Source of the DNA: Anaeroplasmataceae bacterium
Lineage (GTDB): Bacteria; Bacillota_I; Bacilli_A; Acholeplasmatales; JAEDCM01
Direction: 5' to 3'
NCBI GenBank assembly: GCA_016294165.1
Contig: JAEDCM010000023.1
Coordinates: 1-27,430 of the forward strand
DNA: 27,430 nt
The position numbers were made by a program, and so were the translations under genes. Of the stretch, positions 1 to 8,031 are shown piece by piece. The notes below the pieces were generated by a model that saw only the letters and a list, made by a program, of their open reading frames with translations, did not search any database and had not been told where the DNA came from. Every line of letters starts with the position of its first letter. Within the stretch, counting starts at the first letter, position 1.

Positions 1-30
1 ATACATAAACAATTACAGTTTTTTTATTAC

Positions 31-50
31 TGTCCTTGACTTAGGGTACA
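31..50 (-). repeat. Possible terminal inverted repeat of an IS3-family element (element off the left edge)
   Basis: Read on the minus strand, the bases begin TGTACCCTAAGTC and continue AAGGACA. IS3/IS150-type ends commonly begin TGTAC and carry GGACA about 15-20 bases in. If so, the element would lie to the left with its outer edge at base 50, 27 bases past the stop of the HD-domain gene. No transposase is visible in the window and the resemblance is from memory, so this is tentative. Confidence 0.3.
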
Positions 51-76
51 TTTTATTTCGCTTTGTAGGCTTTTAT

Positions 77-736
77 TCATAATAGACATAAGTCGTTAAT
101 AATTAATTTAAACTGCATTTTTAAAGTTTTAGATGCTTTTTTGCATAAATTCATTCTTTCTAAGAAGATTTCAAAATAATCTAGAATTGGACAATATGTT
201 GAATCAATGGTTAGATTTAATTCAATAGTGCCTTCATTAATATCTACATTGATTGATGATCTTTGAACAGAATAGTTAACACGGTCATGAATATCAAAGT
301 TACTTGGGTCGTTGGTATTTCTTACACGACTGCGTCTAACATCAGCTTTATCCGCAAGAATTAATGCAGCAGTAATATGGTTGTTTGGAAAGGCGGTTTC
401 TTCATCATGGTTGCCAATTGCTGTAGTGATTTTTATGACGTCATTGGTATCTAATCCTAGATCAGTTAAGATCTTAAAGGCCATTATTGCACCGCTTTGG
501 GCATGACCAATACGATTAACTAGATTTCCAATGTCATGCATATATCCGGCTATTTCTGCAAGTTCGGCATCATGCTTATCATATCCTAACTGTAGTAGTA
601 TCTCCTTTGCGACGGCGGCAGTTCTTAAAACATGAGGATAAGAGTGTTCGGTATAGTTTAGTGCCTTTAAATATTCATCGGCATTTTCAATGTATTTCTT
701 TATTTCAGTATTTTTTTTGATTTTTTCGATGTTCAT
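77..736 (-). CDS. HD-domain metal-dependent phosphohydrolase
   Basis: Soluble 219-residue protein of the HD superfamily, which uses divalent metals to hydrolyse phosphate esters, often of nucleotides. Visible metal-ligand candidates are H35, H67-D68 (in GYMHDIGN), H78, H110 and D129, giving the H...HD...D pattern plus two extra histidines. The C-terminus (LCKKASKTLKMQFKLIIN) looks complete. A longer frame starts at 766, but the ATG at 736 is chosen because AAAGGAGT lies 7 bases upstream (743-750). This start lies inside the last 32 bases of the YdjM-like gene, so the two are translationally coupled and share that gene's promoter. The substrate cannot be read from the sequence. No clear terminator follows. 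Confidence 0.85.
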   Translation of the reverse strand: MNIEKIKKNTEIKKYIENADEYLKALNYTEHSYPHVLRTAAVAKEILLQLGYDKHDAELAEIAGYMHDIGNLVNRIGHAQSGAIMAFKILTDLGLDTNDVIKITTAIGNHDEETAFPNNHITAALILADKADVRRSRVRNTNDPSNFDIHDRVNYSVQRSSINVDINEGTIELNLTIDSTYCPILDYFEIFLERMNLCKKASKTLKMQFKLIINDLCLL

Positions 737-1694
737 TTTTATACTCCTTTGCGATGTTTTTTTCAACTTTTTTATTGAATTTATCTATAGAGAAAACCCA
801 TCCTATATAGGAATTAAGAAGTTTATTATCTTTTACTCTAAATATTGCTCGAAAGTAATAAAAGTTCTTTTTTCGATATTTTAAATCTAATAGGGTTATT
901 TCGGTATATTCAGGATATTCATTAATTTCTACATTATAACAATAGGAAATGCTGGTAAATGCACGATATTCCTTAAGAAAGGATATAAGAGGCTTATATT
1001 GATTTGGAATATCTTTTTTTTCTACTTGATCAATGTTGCGTAGCTCAGCACAGTAGTTGGCGACAAGGAAATGGTCATCAAATTCAATAATTACATTCCA
1101 GTCATAAATTATTACCCTTGATAAAACGAATATTTTTTTAGCATCTGGAAACATTTTTGATAGTTTCTTTTTTATTCTAGTTTGAATAATCAACCGCAAT
1201 ATAAAATATGAAACCATTATTAAAATTGTTTGGTATGTCAAATATATTGAGATAAAGAATGAAAATGCTCCTGATAAAAGTAAAAATAGAAAGATAGGAT
1301 CAAACGTATAAATTACACCATAGCTTATAAAAGTCCTTTTTGGCAAGATTCTAGTTCCATAAGGATTCAATAAATCTAAAAACGAATGAAAAACTATGCA
1401 AATTAATGAGAATAAATAGAGAGCTAAAAAGCTTATATTTTCTGTAAACGGGAATAATACTAATGGAGCTATCAATGCTAAAAATGGTAATCCCATTAAT
1501 GAGTGAGTGGCATTTCGATGATAGCGAATGTAATTTTTGTTTTTAAATAATTTTGTTATTACATCAATATCAGGTATAACTGAACTGGTAATACCAACTC
1601 CTAATACGATATTAGGATTTTCTTTAAATCCTGGCATTTGGGTTGCGACTATTCCTAAAGTAACTCCTGCTAAAGCGTGCGTTATCGGATCCAT
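705..1694 (-). CDS. YdjM/YbcI-family (DUF457) membrane-bound metal-dependent hydrolase
   Basis: Integral membrane protein of 329 residues. It opens with MDPITHALAG, the signature start of the YdjM family, followed by D42 and D44 (PDID), H59 and H64 (HRNATHS), and H103/D107 (FHSFLDLLNPYG), which fit a metal site at the membrane face. Hydrophobic helices fill roughly residues 5-185. The C-terminal 140 residues are polar and end in a Lys-rich tail (KNEHRKNQKKY). A frame opens at 1706, but M5 at 1694 is preferred because it gives the family N-terminus and has GGTGAT 4 bases upstream. The -10 element lies only 6 bases before that site, so the mRNA leader is about 10 bases. The physiological substrate of the family is not settled. 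Confidence 0.85.
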   Translation of the reverse strand: MDPITHALAGVTLGIVATQMPGFKENPNIVLGVGITSSVIPDIDVITKLFKNKNYIRYHRNATHSLMGLPFLALIAPLVLFPFTENISFLALYLFSLICIVFHSFLDLLNPYGTRILPKRTFISYGVIYTFDPIFLFLLLSGAFSFFISIYLTYQTILIMVSYFILRLIIQTRIKKKLSKMFPDAKKIFVLSRVIIYDWNVIIEFDDHFLVANYCAELRNIDQVEKKDIPNQYKPLISFLKEYRAFTSISYCYNVEINEYPEYTEITLLDLKYRKKNFYYFRAIFRVKDNKLLNSYIGWVFSIDKFNKKVEKNIAKEYKNEHRKNQKKY

Positions 1695-1698
1695 AATT

Positions 1699-1719
1699 AT
1701 CACCATTAATATTTTACCA
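1699..1719 (-). promoter_or_regulatory. Extended -10 promoter and GGTGAT ribosome-binding site of the YdjM-like gene
   Basis: On the minus strand TGG-TAAAAT (1719-1711) is an extended -10 without a good -35. Six bases (ATTAAT) follow, then GGTGAT (1704-1699), then 4 bases to the ATG. Predicted transcription begins close to the GGTGAT, giving a leader of about 10 bases. The same layout precedes the HAD gene and the LtaS-family gene. Confidence 0.6.
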
Positions 1720-1796
1720 CTTTACGAAGTAAAAATATATTTTTTATTACAAAATTCTCGTTTTATGTTGATATTTTGTAATATTTAAAAAAACAT

Positions 1797-1825
1797 TTGA
1801 AATTAATACATAATTAATTTATAAT
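1797..1825 (+). promoter_or_regulatory. Sigma-A promoter of the GLUG lipoprotein gene
   Basis: TTGAAA (1797-1802), a 17-base spacer and TATAAT (1820-1825) form a near-consensus promoter. Start of transcription is expected near 1832. The ribosome-binding site AGGAGG is at 1846-1851, 7 bases before the ATG. Confidence 0.75.
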
Positions 1826-1841
1826 TAATATGTGTATTAAT
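1802..1841. repeat. Inverted repeat flanking the lipoprotein -10 region (candidate operator)
   Basis: ATTAATACA (1802-1810) and TGTATTAAT (1833-1841) are perfect 9-base inverted copies separated by 22 bases, so their centres are 31 bases (about three helical turns) apart. They bracket the -10 element and the expected transcription start, a position suited to a dimeric repressor. AT-rich sequence makes chance symmetry possible. Confidence 0.4.
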
Positions 1842-1858
1842 GTTTAGGAGGAATATAA

Positions 1859-3535
1859 ATGAAAAAGATATTAACAACTTTCGTAGTTTTTTCTTTGTGC
1901 TTATTTGTGAGTGCATGCTCATTAATGGGTAAAAAGCCAACTGCGGAAATTATAGATATAGTTGAAGGTAGAACAAAAATCGAATGCACAGTAAGTGTTG
2001 AAGATAAGGGTGTTGTATCAGAAGATAGTGTTAGAGTAAAGCTTTATAAAGATGATGATTTGATTTCATCACAAAATATGACTGGTTTTGAGCCTAAGGA
2101 TTTTACATTTACAGGCTTAAAAATAAATACTAAATATGAACTAAGAGTTTATGCAACATATGAAAAAAAATCAAGATGTATTGAAAAAACAACTGTTAGA
2201 ACTAATGATTTAGGATCAGAAGCAAATCCATATAAAATTTCAAGTGTAAAGGATTTTGAATTAATTAGGGATGATTATGCATCTGATGTTCACTATATTA
2301 TGGTTAACGATGTCGATTTTGAAGGGGAAAAATTTGATTATCTTTGTGGTTCAGCATCAAAAGCATTTAGTGGTTTATTTGATGGTCAAGGATATAAAAT
2401 TAAAAATGTAAAGGTTGATGCTAGTAAATCTGCATATGCTGGATTCATTTCATACAACAAAGGAACAATTAAAAATGTTACTTTTGAAGGAATTGAAGTA
2501 ACATGCAAAAAAACAACAACATCTACAATTTATTCTGGAATTATTGGATATAATAATGGTGGAGTAATTAATGATGTAGATGCCAAGGATGTAAAAATTA
2601 TTGCGGAATCTACAACAGTCTATGCTGGTGGATTAACGGGGTATAATTATGGTGGAGTAATTAAGAATTGTTCTATTGAAGGATTAGATATTGATGTTAA
2701 TAAGGCTAGTGCAAAAGCATATGTTGGTGGAATAGTAGCGTATAATCGTTTATCAGATACAAATAAGTATGGTAAAATTGAAAATTGTTCAGCAGATGGT
2801 AATATTTTAATTCAAGATGCATCTGATGTTCAATATGGTGGAGCTGTTGGAGAAGCGACAAGCAAAAGCTCATTAAGCAAAATCACTGTAGATATAGATG
2901 CAACTATTTATGCATCAGGAACTTTAAATGCTGGTGGTCTTATTGGATATACAAGAGAGATCCAAGTTAATAATATATTAGTTAAAGGAAACATCAATTA
3001 TACATGTGCAACAACAAGCAAAGAAAATGATGCGTATGTTTATACTGATACAAAAACATCAAAGAATGTTTATGCTGGTGGAGTAGTTGGTTCTGCGACA
3101 CAGGTTAGTCTTGAAAATTGTGTGGTTGAGACAAATATCAATGCAAAATATAATTTAGAAAAGAGCAATGAAACAGATACTTCAATTACCGCTGATGCAA
3201 GATTTGGTATTGTGTTTGGTGCAGGATTTGATTTTAGAACAGGAGCAAAGCATTGTTATTTCTTAGGTAATATTGAAGTTACAACTGATGAAGAAAGCGC
3301 AGTAAAAACTACTATTTCTAAATTTGATGGATCAGAAGGTGCTGAGCAAGGTATTAATCATATGGGTGTTGTATCACTTACTATAAATGGTGTAACAACA
3401 AGTGAAGGTACAAATGCAGTTGCTAATGATTTATTAGAAACATTAAAATTTGATAATTCAATTTGGACAATTACTGATGTTGAAGGTAAAGCAGTAGCCG
3501 TTTTAGTTCATCCAGATAATACAGATAACAAATAA
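1859..3535 (+). CDS. Secreted GLUG-repeat lipoprotein
   Basis: Surface lipoprotein of 558 residues. A signal peptide with lipobox V17-S18-A19-C20 predicts lipidation at Cys20 and anchoring to the outer face of the membrane. Residues about 28-115 look like a fibronectin-III/Ig-like beta domain (LKINTKYELRVYATYE). From about 120 a right-handed beta-helix-like part begins (PYKISSVKDFELI, SGLFDGQGYKI). It holds about eight GLUG-type coils near residues 193, 225, 255, 289, 325, 357, 404 and 449, for example YAGGLTGYNYGGVIKNCS. The end (FDNSIWTITDVEGKAVAVL) is typical of GLUG proteins. It is monocistronic, with its own promoter and terminator. GLUG proteins are often adhesins or IgA-protease-associated surface proteins; the ligand here is unknown. 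Confidence 0.85.
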   Translation: MKKILTTFVVFSLCLFVSACSLMGKKPTAEIIDIVEGRTKIECTVSVEDKGVVSEDSVRVKLYKDDDLISSQNMTGFEPKDFTFTGLKINTKYELRVYATYEKKSRCIEKTTVRTNDLGSEANPYKISSVKDFELIRDDYASDVHYIMVNDVDFEGEKFDYLCGSASKAFSGLFDGQGYKIKNVKVDASKSAYAGFISYNKGTIKNVTFEGIEVTCKKTTTSTIYSGIIGYNNGGVINDVDAKDVKIIAESTTVYAGGLTGYNYGGVIKNCSIEGLDIDVNKASAKAYVGGIVAYNRLSDTNKYGKIENCSADGNILIQDASDVQYGGAVGEATSKSSLSKITVDIDATIYASGTLNAGGLIGYTREIQVNNILVKGNINYTCATTSKENDAYVYTDTKTSKNVYAGGVVGSATQVSLENCVVETNINAKYNLEKSNETDTSITADARFGIVFGAGFDFRTGAKHCYFLGNIEVTTDEESAVKTTISKFDGSEGAEQGINHMGVVSLTINGVTTSEGTNAVANDLLETLKFDNSIWTITDVEGKAVAVLVHPDNTDNK

Positions 3536-3541
3536 TTTATC

Positions 3542-3571
3542 AAGGAATTCTTAAAAAAAGAATTCCTTTTT
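3542..3571 (+). terminator. Rho-independent terminator after the lipoprotein gene
   Basis: Eleven-base perfect stem AAGGAATTCTT / AAGAATTCCTT (3542-3552, 3558-3568) with an AAAAA loop, followed by T residues. It isolates the lipoprotein gene from cysS. Confidence 0.85.
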
Positions 3572-3592
3572 GTTTTATTATCATATTTAATA

Positions 3593-3623
3593 TGATATAA
3601 TATACTTTAGTAGTATAAAGGAG
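3593..3623 (+). promoter_or_regulatory. Extended -10 promoter and ribosome-binding site of cysS
   Basis: TGA-TATAAT (3593-3601) is an extended -10; no convincing -35 is seen at 16-18 bases. AAGGAG (3618-3623) is 8 bases before the cysS ATG. The leader of roughly 25 bases is too short for a T-box. Confidence 0.65.
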
Positions 3624-3631
3624 AGAATTTT

Positions 3632-4945
3632 ATGCAATTATACAATTCAATTACAAATAAAAAAGAAGAATTTAATCCTATTAATGAAAACAAGGTCAAC
3701 ATGTATGTTTGTGGGCCAACAGTTTACAATTATATTCATATTGGAAATGCTCGACCTGTCGTTTTCTTTGATATTGTAAAAAGATATTTAGAATTTAGCG
3801 GATATGAAGTGACATATGCATCAAATATAACAGATGTTGATGATAAAATCATTAATCGTGCGATTGATGAAAAGAAAACTGAAAAGGAAATAGTGGATTT
3901 CTTCGCAAAACAATATTTTACAGATTGTCATAATGTTGGTAGTAAGAGTCCGGATATTATTCCTTATGCAACACAGTATATTGATCAAATGATTTGTTTT
4001 ATTGGAATGCTTATCGATAAGGGATTCGCCTATGAAGTGGATGGAGATGTTTATTTTCGTATTTCTAAAGCTAAGGATTATGGGGTTTTGAGCAATCAAA
4101 ATACGATGGATTTAGAGGCAGGATCTCGAATTAGTGTTGAAAGTAAAAAAGAAAACCCTTTAGATTTCACACTATGGAAAAAGACGATTGATGGAATCAA
4201 ATGGTCTAGCCCTTGGGGTGATGGAAGACCTGGATGGCATACGGAATGTGTTGTAATGATTGATGATATTTTCAAAAATCAAATTGATATTCATGGTGGA
4301 GGATCAGATTTAAAATTCCCACATCATGAAAATGAGATTGCTCAAGCTTGTGCATTACACGATCATCATTTAGCTAAATATTGGATGCACGTTGGACGCT
4401 TGGAAATTGACAATCAAAAAATGTCAAAATCAGAGGGTCGTAAGATTTGGTTAAAGGATTTATTAGAACAATATCCTTATCAAGCATTTAGATTATTTAT
4501 GTTAAGTAGTCACTATCGCCAACCAATTAATTATACTGATGAAATTATGGAGCAATATAATAAAGAGTGGGAAAAGATTAAAACAGCGCTAAAGCAAGCT
4601 AATAATTTCTTATGTGTTAATAACATAAATGGTGATGATTTATTAGATTCAGTTGAGGAATTTAAAGAATTGATGGATGATGATTTTAATACACCAAATG
4701 TTCTAACATTGATTACTAATGTTTTGAAAAAGCTAAATGCCAATATTCGTGCTAAACAAGATGTGTTAGCACCATTTAACACTTTAAAATTAATCTTAAG
4801 CGTTTTAGGAATTGAATGTGAATTAAAGGATTTAACTCAAGAAGAGATTGGTATTTACAAAGCTTGGGAAGAAGCTCGAAAGTCTAAGGATTTTGCGAAT
4901 GCTGATAAATATCGTGATATTCTTGTTAATAAGGGAATATTATGA
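3632..4945 (+). CDS. cysS: Cysteinyl-tRNA synthetase
   Basis: Class I cytoplasmic synthetase (437 residues) that charges tRNA-Cys with cysteine using ATP. The HIGH-type motif HIGN is at 36-39 and KMSKS at 263-267 (IDNQKMSKSEG). The zinc site that selects cysteine is intact: C27 (VCGPT), C206 (WHTEC), H231 and E235 (HHENE). The length is slightly shorter than the ~460 residues usual in Bacilli, at the C-terminus. Its TGA stop overlaps the mrnC ATG (ATGA), so the two are translationally coupled. cysS-mrnC adjacency is conserved in Bacilli. In Bacillus the gene follows gltX-cysE; here it starts its own transcript downstream of an unrelated lipoprotein. Confidence 0.97.
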   Translation: MQLYNSITNKKEEFNPINENKVNMYVCGPTVYNYIHIGNARPVVFFDIVKRYLEFSGYEVTYASNITDVDDKIINRAIDEKKTEKEIVDFFAKQYFTDCHNVGSKSPDIIPYATQYIDQMICFIGMLIDKGFAYEVDGDVYFRISKAKDYGVLSNQNTMDLEAGSRISVESKKENPLDFTLWKKTIDGIKWSSPWGDGRPGWHTECVVMIDDIFKNQIDIHGGGSDLKFPHHENEIAQACALHDHHLAKYWMHVGRLEIDNQKMSKSEGRKIWLKDLLEQYPYQAFRLFMLSSHYRQPINYTDEIMEQYNKEWEKIKTALKQANNFLCVNNINGDDLLDSVEEFKELMDDDFNTPNVLTLITNVLKKLNANIRAKQDVLAPFNTLKLILSVLGIECELKDLTQEEIGIYKAWEEARKSKDFANADKYRDILVNKGIL

Positions 4946-5322
4946 AAAATTATAATGGATTAACGCTAGCATATATCGGAGATGCTTATTATGAGATGCT
5001 TGTTAGAGAGTATTTAATTGAAATAGGGTATACAAAGGTTAATGATTTACATAAACATGCAATTAATTTTACTAGTGGAGAAAGTCAAGCAAAATTTGTT
5101 GATTATTTTTTAGATAATAATATATTAAATGATGAGGAAGTTGAAATTTATAAAAAGGGTAGAAATCAAGCCTCATCATACCGAAAAAACCTTAGTTTAG
5201 CGGTTTATCAAAAGGCTACAGGGTTTGAATCTCTATTTGGATGGTTATATTTTTCTAAGAGTTTTGATAGATTAATGATGTTATTTGAAATTATTAAAAA
5301 TATTGTGAAAAGCGGTGAATAG
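4942..5322 (+). CDS. mrnC: Mini-ribonuclease III
   Basis: Compact 126-residue RNase III catalytic domain without a double-stranded RNA-binding domain. In Bacillus this dimeric enzyme matures the ends of 23S rRNA. The signature LAYIGDAYYE gives catalytic D14, and FESLFGWLYF gives the second acidic residue, E96. The basic segment RNQASSYRKN (around 74-83) is typical of the family. The start overlaps the cysS stop and the stop lies 2 bases before the ATPase ATG, so the three genes form one transcript. Its partner in 23S rRNA work, rlmB, follows after the ATPase. Confidence 0.95.
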   Translation: MKNYNGLTLAYIGDAYYEMLVREYLIEIGYTKVNDLHKHAINFTSGESQAKFVDYFLDNNILNDEEVEIYKKGRNQASSYRKNLSLAVYQKATGFESLFGWLYFSKSFDRLMMLFEIIKNIVKSGE

Positions 5323-5324
5323 CT

Positions 5325-7958
5325 ATGGAAGAAAACAAGAAGCCAAAAAGGGCAAAAAAGAAAGTAGAAAACGTGGCAGTTGAAGAAAAAGAAATTGAAA
5401 CTATAATAGAAAAAGATGATGAAGTAGTTGAAGTAAAACCAGAGGTTAAATTCGAAATACCTGAGGTTAAGTCGTTATCAAATAGTTTTGCGGAAGAAAA
5501 AGATACAAAACAGGAAGCAACAGTTATTCGTGAAGTTTTAGAAAATGATGGAAGCTATAAAAAGAAAACTATTAAGGTAATTCGTAAGACGCCAGATCCA
5601 AATTTAGGACTAGATTCGGAAGATGTCCTAAATCGTGTTGCAGCTGGTTGGGTTAACGTTAATAACGTCAAGGGAACTAAATCAGTAAAAAAAATCATTT
5701 TTTCGAACCTTTTTACTGTTTTTAATATTTTGAACTTTGGTATTGCTGGATGGTTGATATCAGTTGAAGCGTACACTAATTTATTCTTTATTGTTATTGT
5801 TGCATTTAATATTATAATTGGAATTATTCAAGAGATTCGTGCTAAGGAAATTATTGATAATTTATCACTACTATCTGCTCCTGTCGCAAACGTTGTTCGT
5901 GATGGGTTAGAAATTGAAATTCCAACAAACGAAATTGTATTAGATGATATAATTGATTTAAAAATTGGAAAGCAGATTTGTTCGGATTGTAAAATTGTTT
6001 CTGGTAGTATTGAGGTCAATGAGTCACTACTTACTGGAGAGTCCGATGCAATATTAAAAAAACCTGGAGATGTGCTATTCAGTGGATCATTTGTTGTATC
6101 TGGATCATGTCGTGCTGTTGTTACAAAAGTTGGAGCTGACAATTATATTGAAAAGCTTGCTAACAACGCTAAGCATTATCAAAAGCCAAAATCAAACCTT
6201 TTAAAATCATTGAAGCTTGTAATTAGATTTGTTGGAGTTTTAATTTTAATTCTTGCTCCTATTTACTTTTATACAGCGTGGGTTATTAATGGTAATTCAT
6301 ATGTTGATTCAGTTGTAACAACATCTGGAGCAGTTATTGGAATGATTCCTTCGGGATTATTTTTGCTTACAAGTATTGCTTTAGCTGTTGGTGTTATGCG
6401 TTTAGGGCATAATAAAACATTAGTTCAAGAGTTATATTGCATCGAAATGTTAGCTCGTGTTGATGTTTTATGTTTGGATAAAACGGGAACAATTACCGAT
6501 GGAACAATGACTGTTAGAAGTATGATTGAATATCCAAATGAAATCGGCTTAACAACAAAGCAAATTATTTCTGCTGTTTTAAATGCTCAACAGGATGATA
6601 ATTTAACTTCAAAGGCGTTAGAAGCTAAATTTGGTTTAGGTAAGAAAATTAAGACAAATGCAATCATTCCTTTCTCAAGTTCAAGAAAATATAGTGCTGT
6701 TGAATTCGAAAAATATGGAACTATTTTATTAGGAGCACCTGAATTTGTAATGAAGGAAGGATTTGAAGAAATAGCTAATGATGTTAATCGAAATGCCCAA
6801 CAGGGATATCGTGTTTTATTATTGGCAAGTGCTAGTGAATCAATCAAAGGTAATGAAGTAAAAGGCATTGTTAAGCCAATTGCCTTGATTTTAATTGAAG
6901 ATACAATCCGCGCAGAAGCTGTAGATACAATTAAATACTTTAAAAATAATGGAGTTAGCGTCAAAGTCATCTCAGGAGATAATCCAGCTACCGTTTCAAA
7001 GGTTAGTGAGCGTGCTGGTGTTGAAAATGCCGATAAGTATATTTCACTTGAGGGACTAAACGATAAGGATGTAATAAAAGCTGCTGATAAATATACTGTA
7101 TTTGGACGTGTTTCACCACATCAAAAGAAGCTATTGATTAAAACTTTAAAACAATCTGATCATACAGTTGCAATGACAGGTGATGGAGTAAATGATATCT
7201 TAGCTCTAAAAGAAGCCGATTGTAGCATTGCTATGGCATCTGGTAGTGAAGCAGCAAGAAATGTCAGCCATTTAGTTTTATTAGATTCTAATTTTGCTTC
7301 ATTACCAAAGGTTGTTAATGAAGGAAGAAGAGTTATTAACAATATTCAACGTGTTGCATCACTTTTCTTAACAAAAACAATTTTCTCAACATTATTATTA
7401 ATTATGGTTCTTGTAATGGGATTAAAAAAATATCCGATTTCACCAATTCAATTAACAATGATTGATTTCTTAGTTATCGGTATCCCATCATTTATCTTAG
7501 CATTAGAGCCTAATAAAAATATTATTAAAGGAAATTTCTTAAAGAATGTCTTACGAACATCTCTTCCAGGAGCGTTAGTGATTGTTGCTAGTGCATTACT
7601 TGTATTTGGGATGAAAAAATCATTAGGATTAACTGATGATGCCGTGTCTACAACAATTGTAATATCTACGACATTTACATGTATGCTAGTATTGTTTAGG
7701 GTTTGTAAACCATTCAACTATATTAGAGGTATTTTATGGACCTTAATGTTCTCGGCCTTTATTATTATGATTTTAACTTCATATAAGTTATTAGAGCTTG
7801 TGCCTATTCAAGATTTAAGTGTTGCGAATATTCTTTTATTAGTGGTATTAATGCAAGCCTCATATCCGGTAATGGCAATCCTATCTGAGTCAAAAGGATT
7901 CCTTAAAGCAAAGATAAAGAACTTTGTTGAGTGGTTAGGAAAAATTGATGTTGAATAA
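5325..7958 (+). CDS. P-type cation-transporting ATPase (CtpE-like) with a charged N-terminal extension
   Basis: Membrane ion pump of 877 residues. Core P-type motifs are present: TGES at 237-240, phosphorylation site D385 in DKTGT, GDNP at 551-554 and TGDGVND at 618-624. The M4 region IGMIPSGLFLLTSIAL followed by LVQELYCIEMLARVDV resembles the CtpE group (calcium uptake in mycobacteria), so calcium or another divalent cation is plausible; substrate assignment is inference. There are two N-terminal membrane hairpins, M4 near 333-358 and a six-helix C-terminal bundle. Residues 1-93 form an unusual Lys/Glu-rich, probably disordered cytoplasmic extension with no heavy-metal CxxC motif. It begins 2 bases after mrnC and ends at a terminator. 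Such a pump is not part of the usual cysS-mrnC-rlmB cluster. Confidence 0.9.
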   Translation: MEENKKPKRAKKKVENVAVEEKEIETIIEKDDEVVEVKPEVKFEIPEVKSLSNSFAEEKDTKQEATVIREVLENDGSYKKKTIKVIRKTPDPNLGLDSEDVLNRVAAGWVNVNNVKGTKSVKKIIFSNLFTVFNILNFGIAGWLISVEAYTNLFFIVIVAFNIIIGIIQEIRAKEIIDNLSLLSAPVANVVRDGLEIEIPTNEIVLDDIIDLKIGKQICSDCKIVSGSIEVNESLLTGESDAILKKPGDVLFSGSFVVSGSCRAVVTKVGADNYIEKLANNAKHYQKPKSNLLKSLKLVIRFVGVLILILAPIYFYTAWVINGNSYVDSVVTTSGAVIGMIPSGLFLLTSIALAVGVMRLGHNKTLVQELYCIEMLARVDVLCLDKTGTITDGTMTVRSMIEYPNEIGLTTKQIISAVLNAQQDDNLTSKALEAKFGLGKKIKTNAIIPFSSSRKYSAVEFEKYGTILLGAPEFVMKEGFEEIANDVNRNAQQGYRVLLLASASESIKGNEVKGIVKPIALILIEDTIRAEAVDTIKYFKNNGVSVKVISGDNPATVSKVSERAGVENADKYISLEGLNDKDVIKAADKYTVFGRVSPHQKKLLIKTLKQSDHTVAMTGDGVNDILALKEADCSIAMASGSEAARNVSHLVLLDSNFASLPKVVNEGRRVINNIQRVASLFLTKTIFSTLLLIMVLVMGLKKYPISPIQLTMIDFLVIGIPSFILALEPNKNIIKGNFLKNVLRTSLPGALVIVASALLVFGMKKSLGLTDDAVSTTIVISTTFTCMLVLFRVCKPFNYIRGILWTLMFSAFIIMILTSYKLLELVPIQDLSVANILLLVVLMQASYPVMAILSESKGFLKAKIKNFVEWLGKIDVE

Positions 7959-7965
7959 AGTAATC

Positions 7966-7992
7966 AGAAGAATCGTTGCGATTCTTCTTTTT
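7966..7992 (+). terminator. Rho-independent terminator after the ATPase gene
   Basis: Ten-base stem AGAAGAATCG / CGATTCTTCT (7966-7975, 7979-7988) with a TTG loop, then TTTT. It ends the cysS-mrnC-ATPase transcript. Confidence 0.85.
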
Positions 7993-8025
7993 ATAATGTA
8001 TAATAGATTTTGGAAGTTAGGAGAG
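7976..8025 (+). promoter_or_regulatory. Promoter and ribosome-binding site of rlmB-sigH, overlapping the terminator
   Basis: TTGCGA (7976-7981), a 17-base spacer and TATAAT (7999-8004) form a promoter whose -35 sits in the loop and 3' arm of the preceding terminator. TAGGAGAG (8018-8025) precedes the rlmB ATG at 8032. Confidence 0.6.
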
Positions 8026-8031
8026 TAAATT

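Noticed and set aside
15..33. ACAGT/ACTGT stem as terminator of the HD-domain gene
   Set aside because: The stem has five pairs and no T run follows on the minus strand; it more likely belongs to the possible insertion-sequence end.
77..1706. Mycoplasma-type genetic code
   Set aside because: TGA terminates the HD-domain, YdjM-like and cysS frames at the expected protein ends, and tryptophan is coded by TGG in the genes examined.
3572..3631. T-box riboswitch before cysS
   Set aside because: Only about 25 bases separate the likely transcription start from the ATG; there is no stem I, no specifier loop and no antiterminator.
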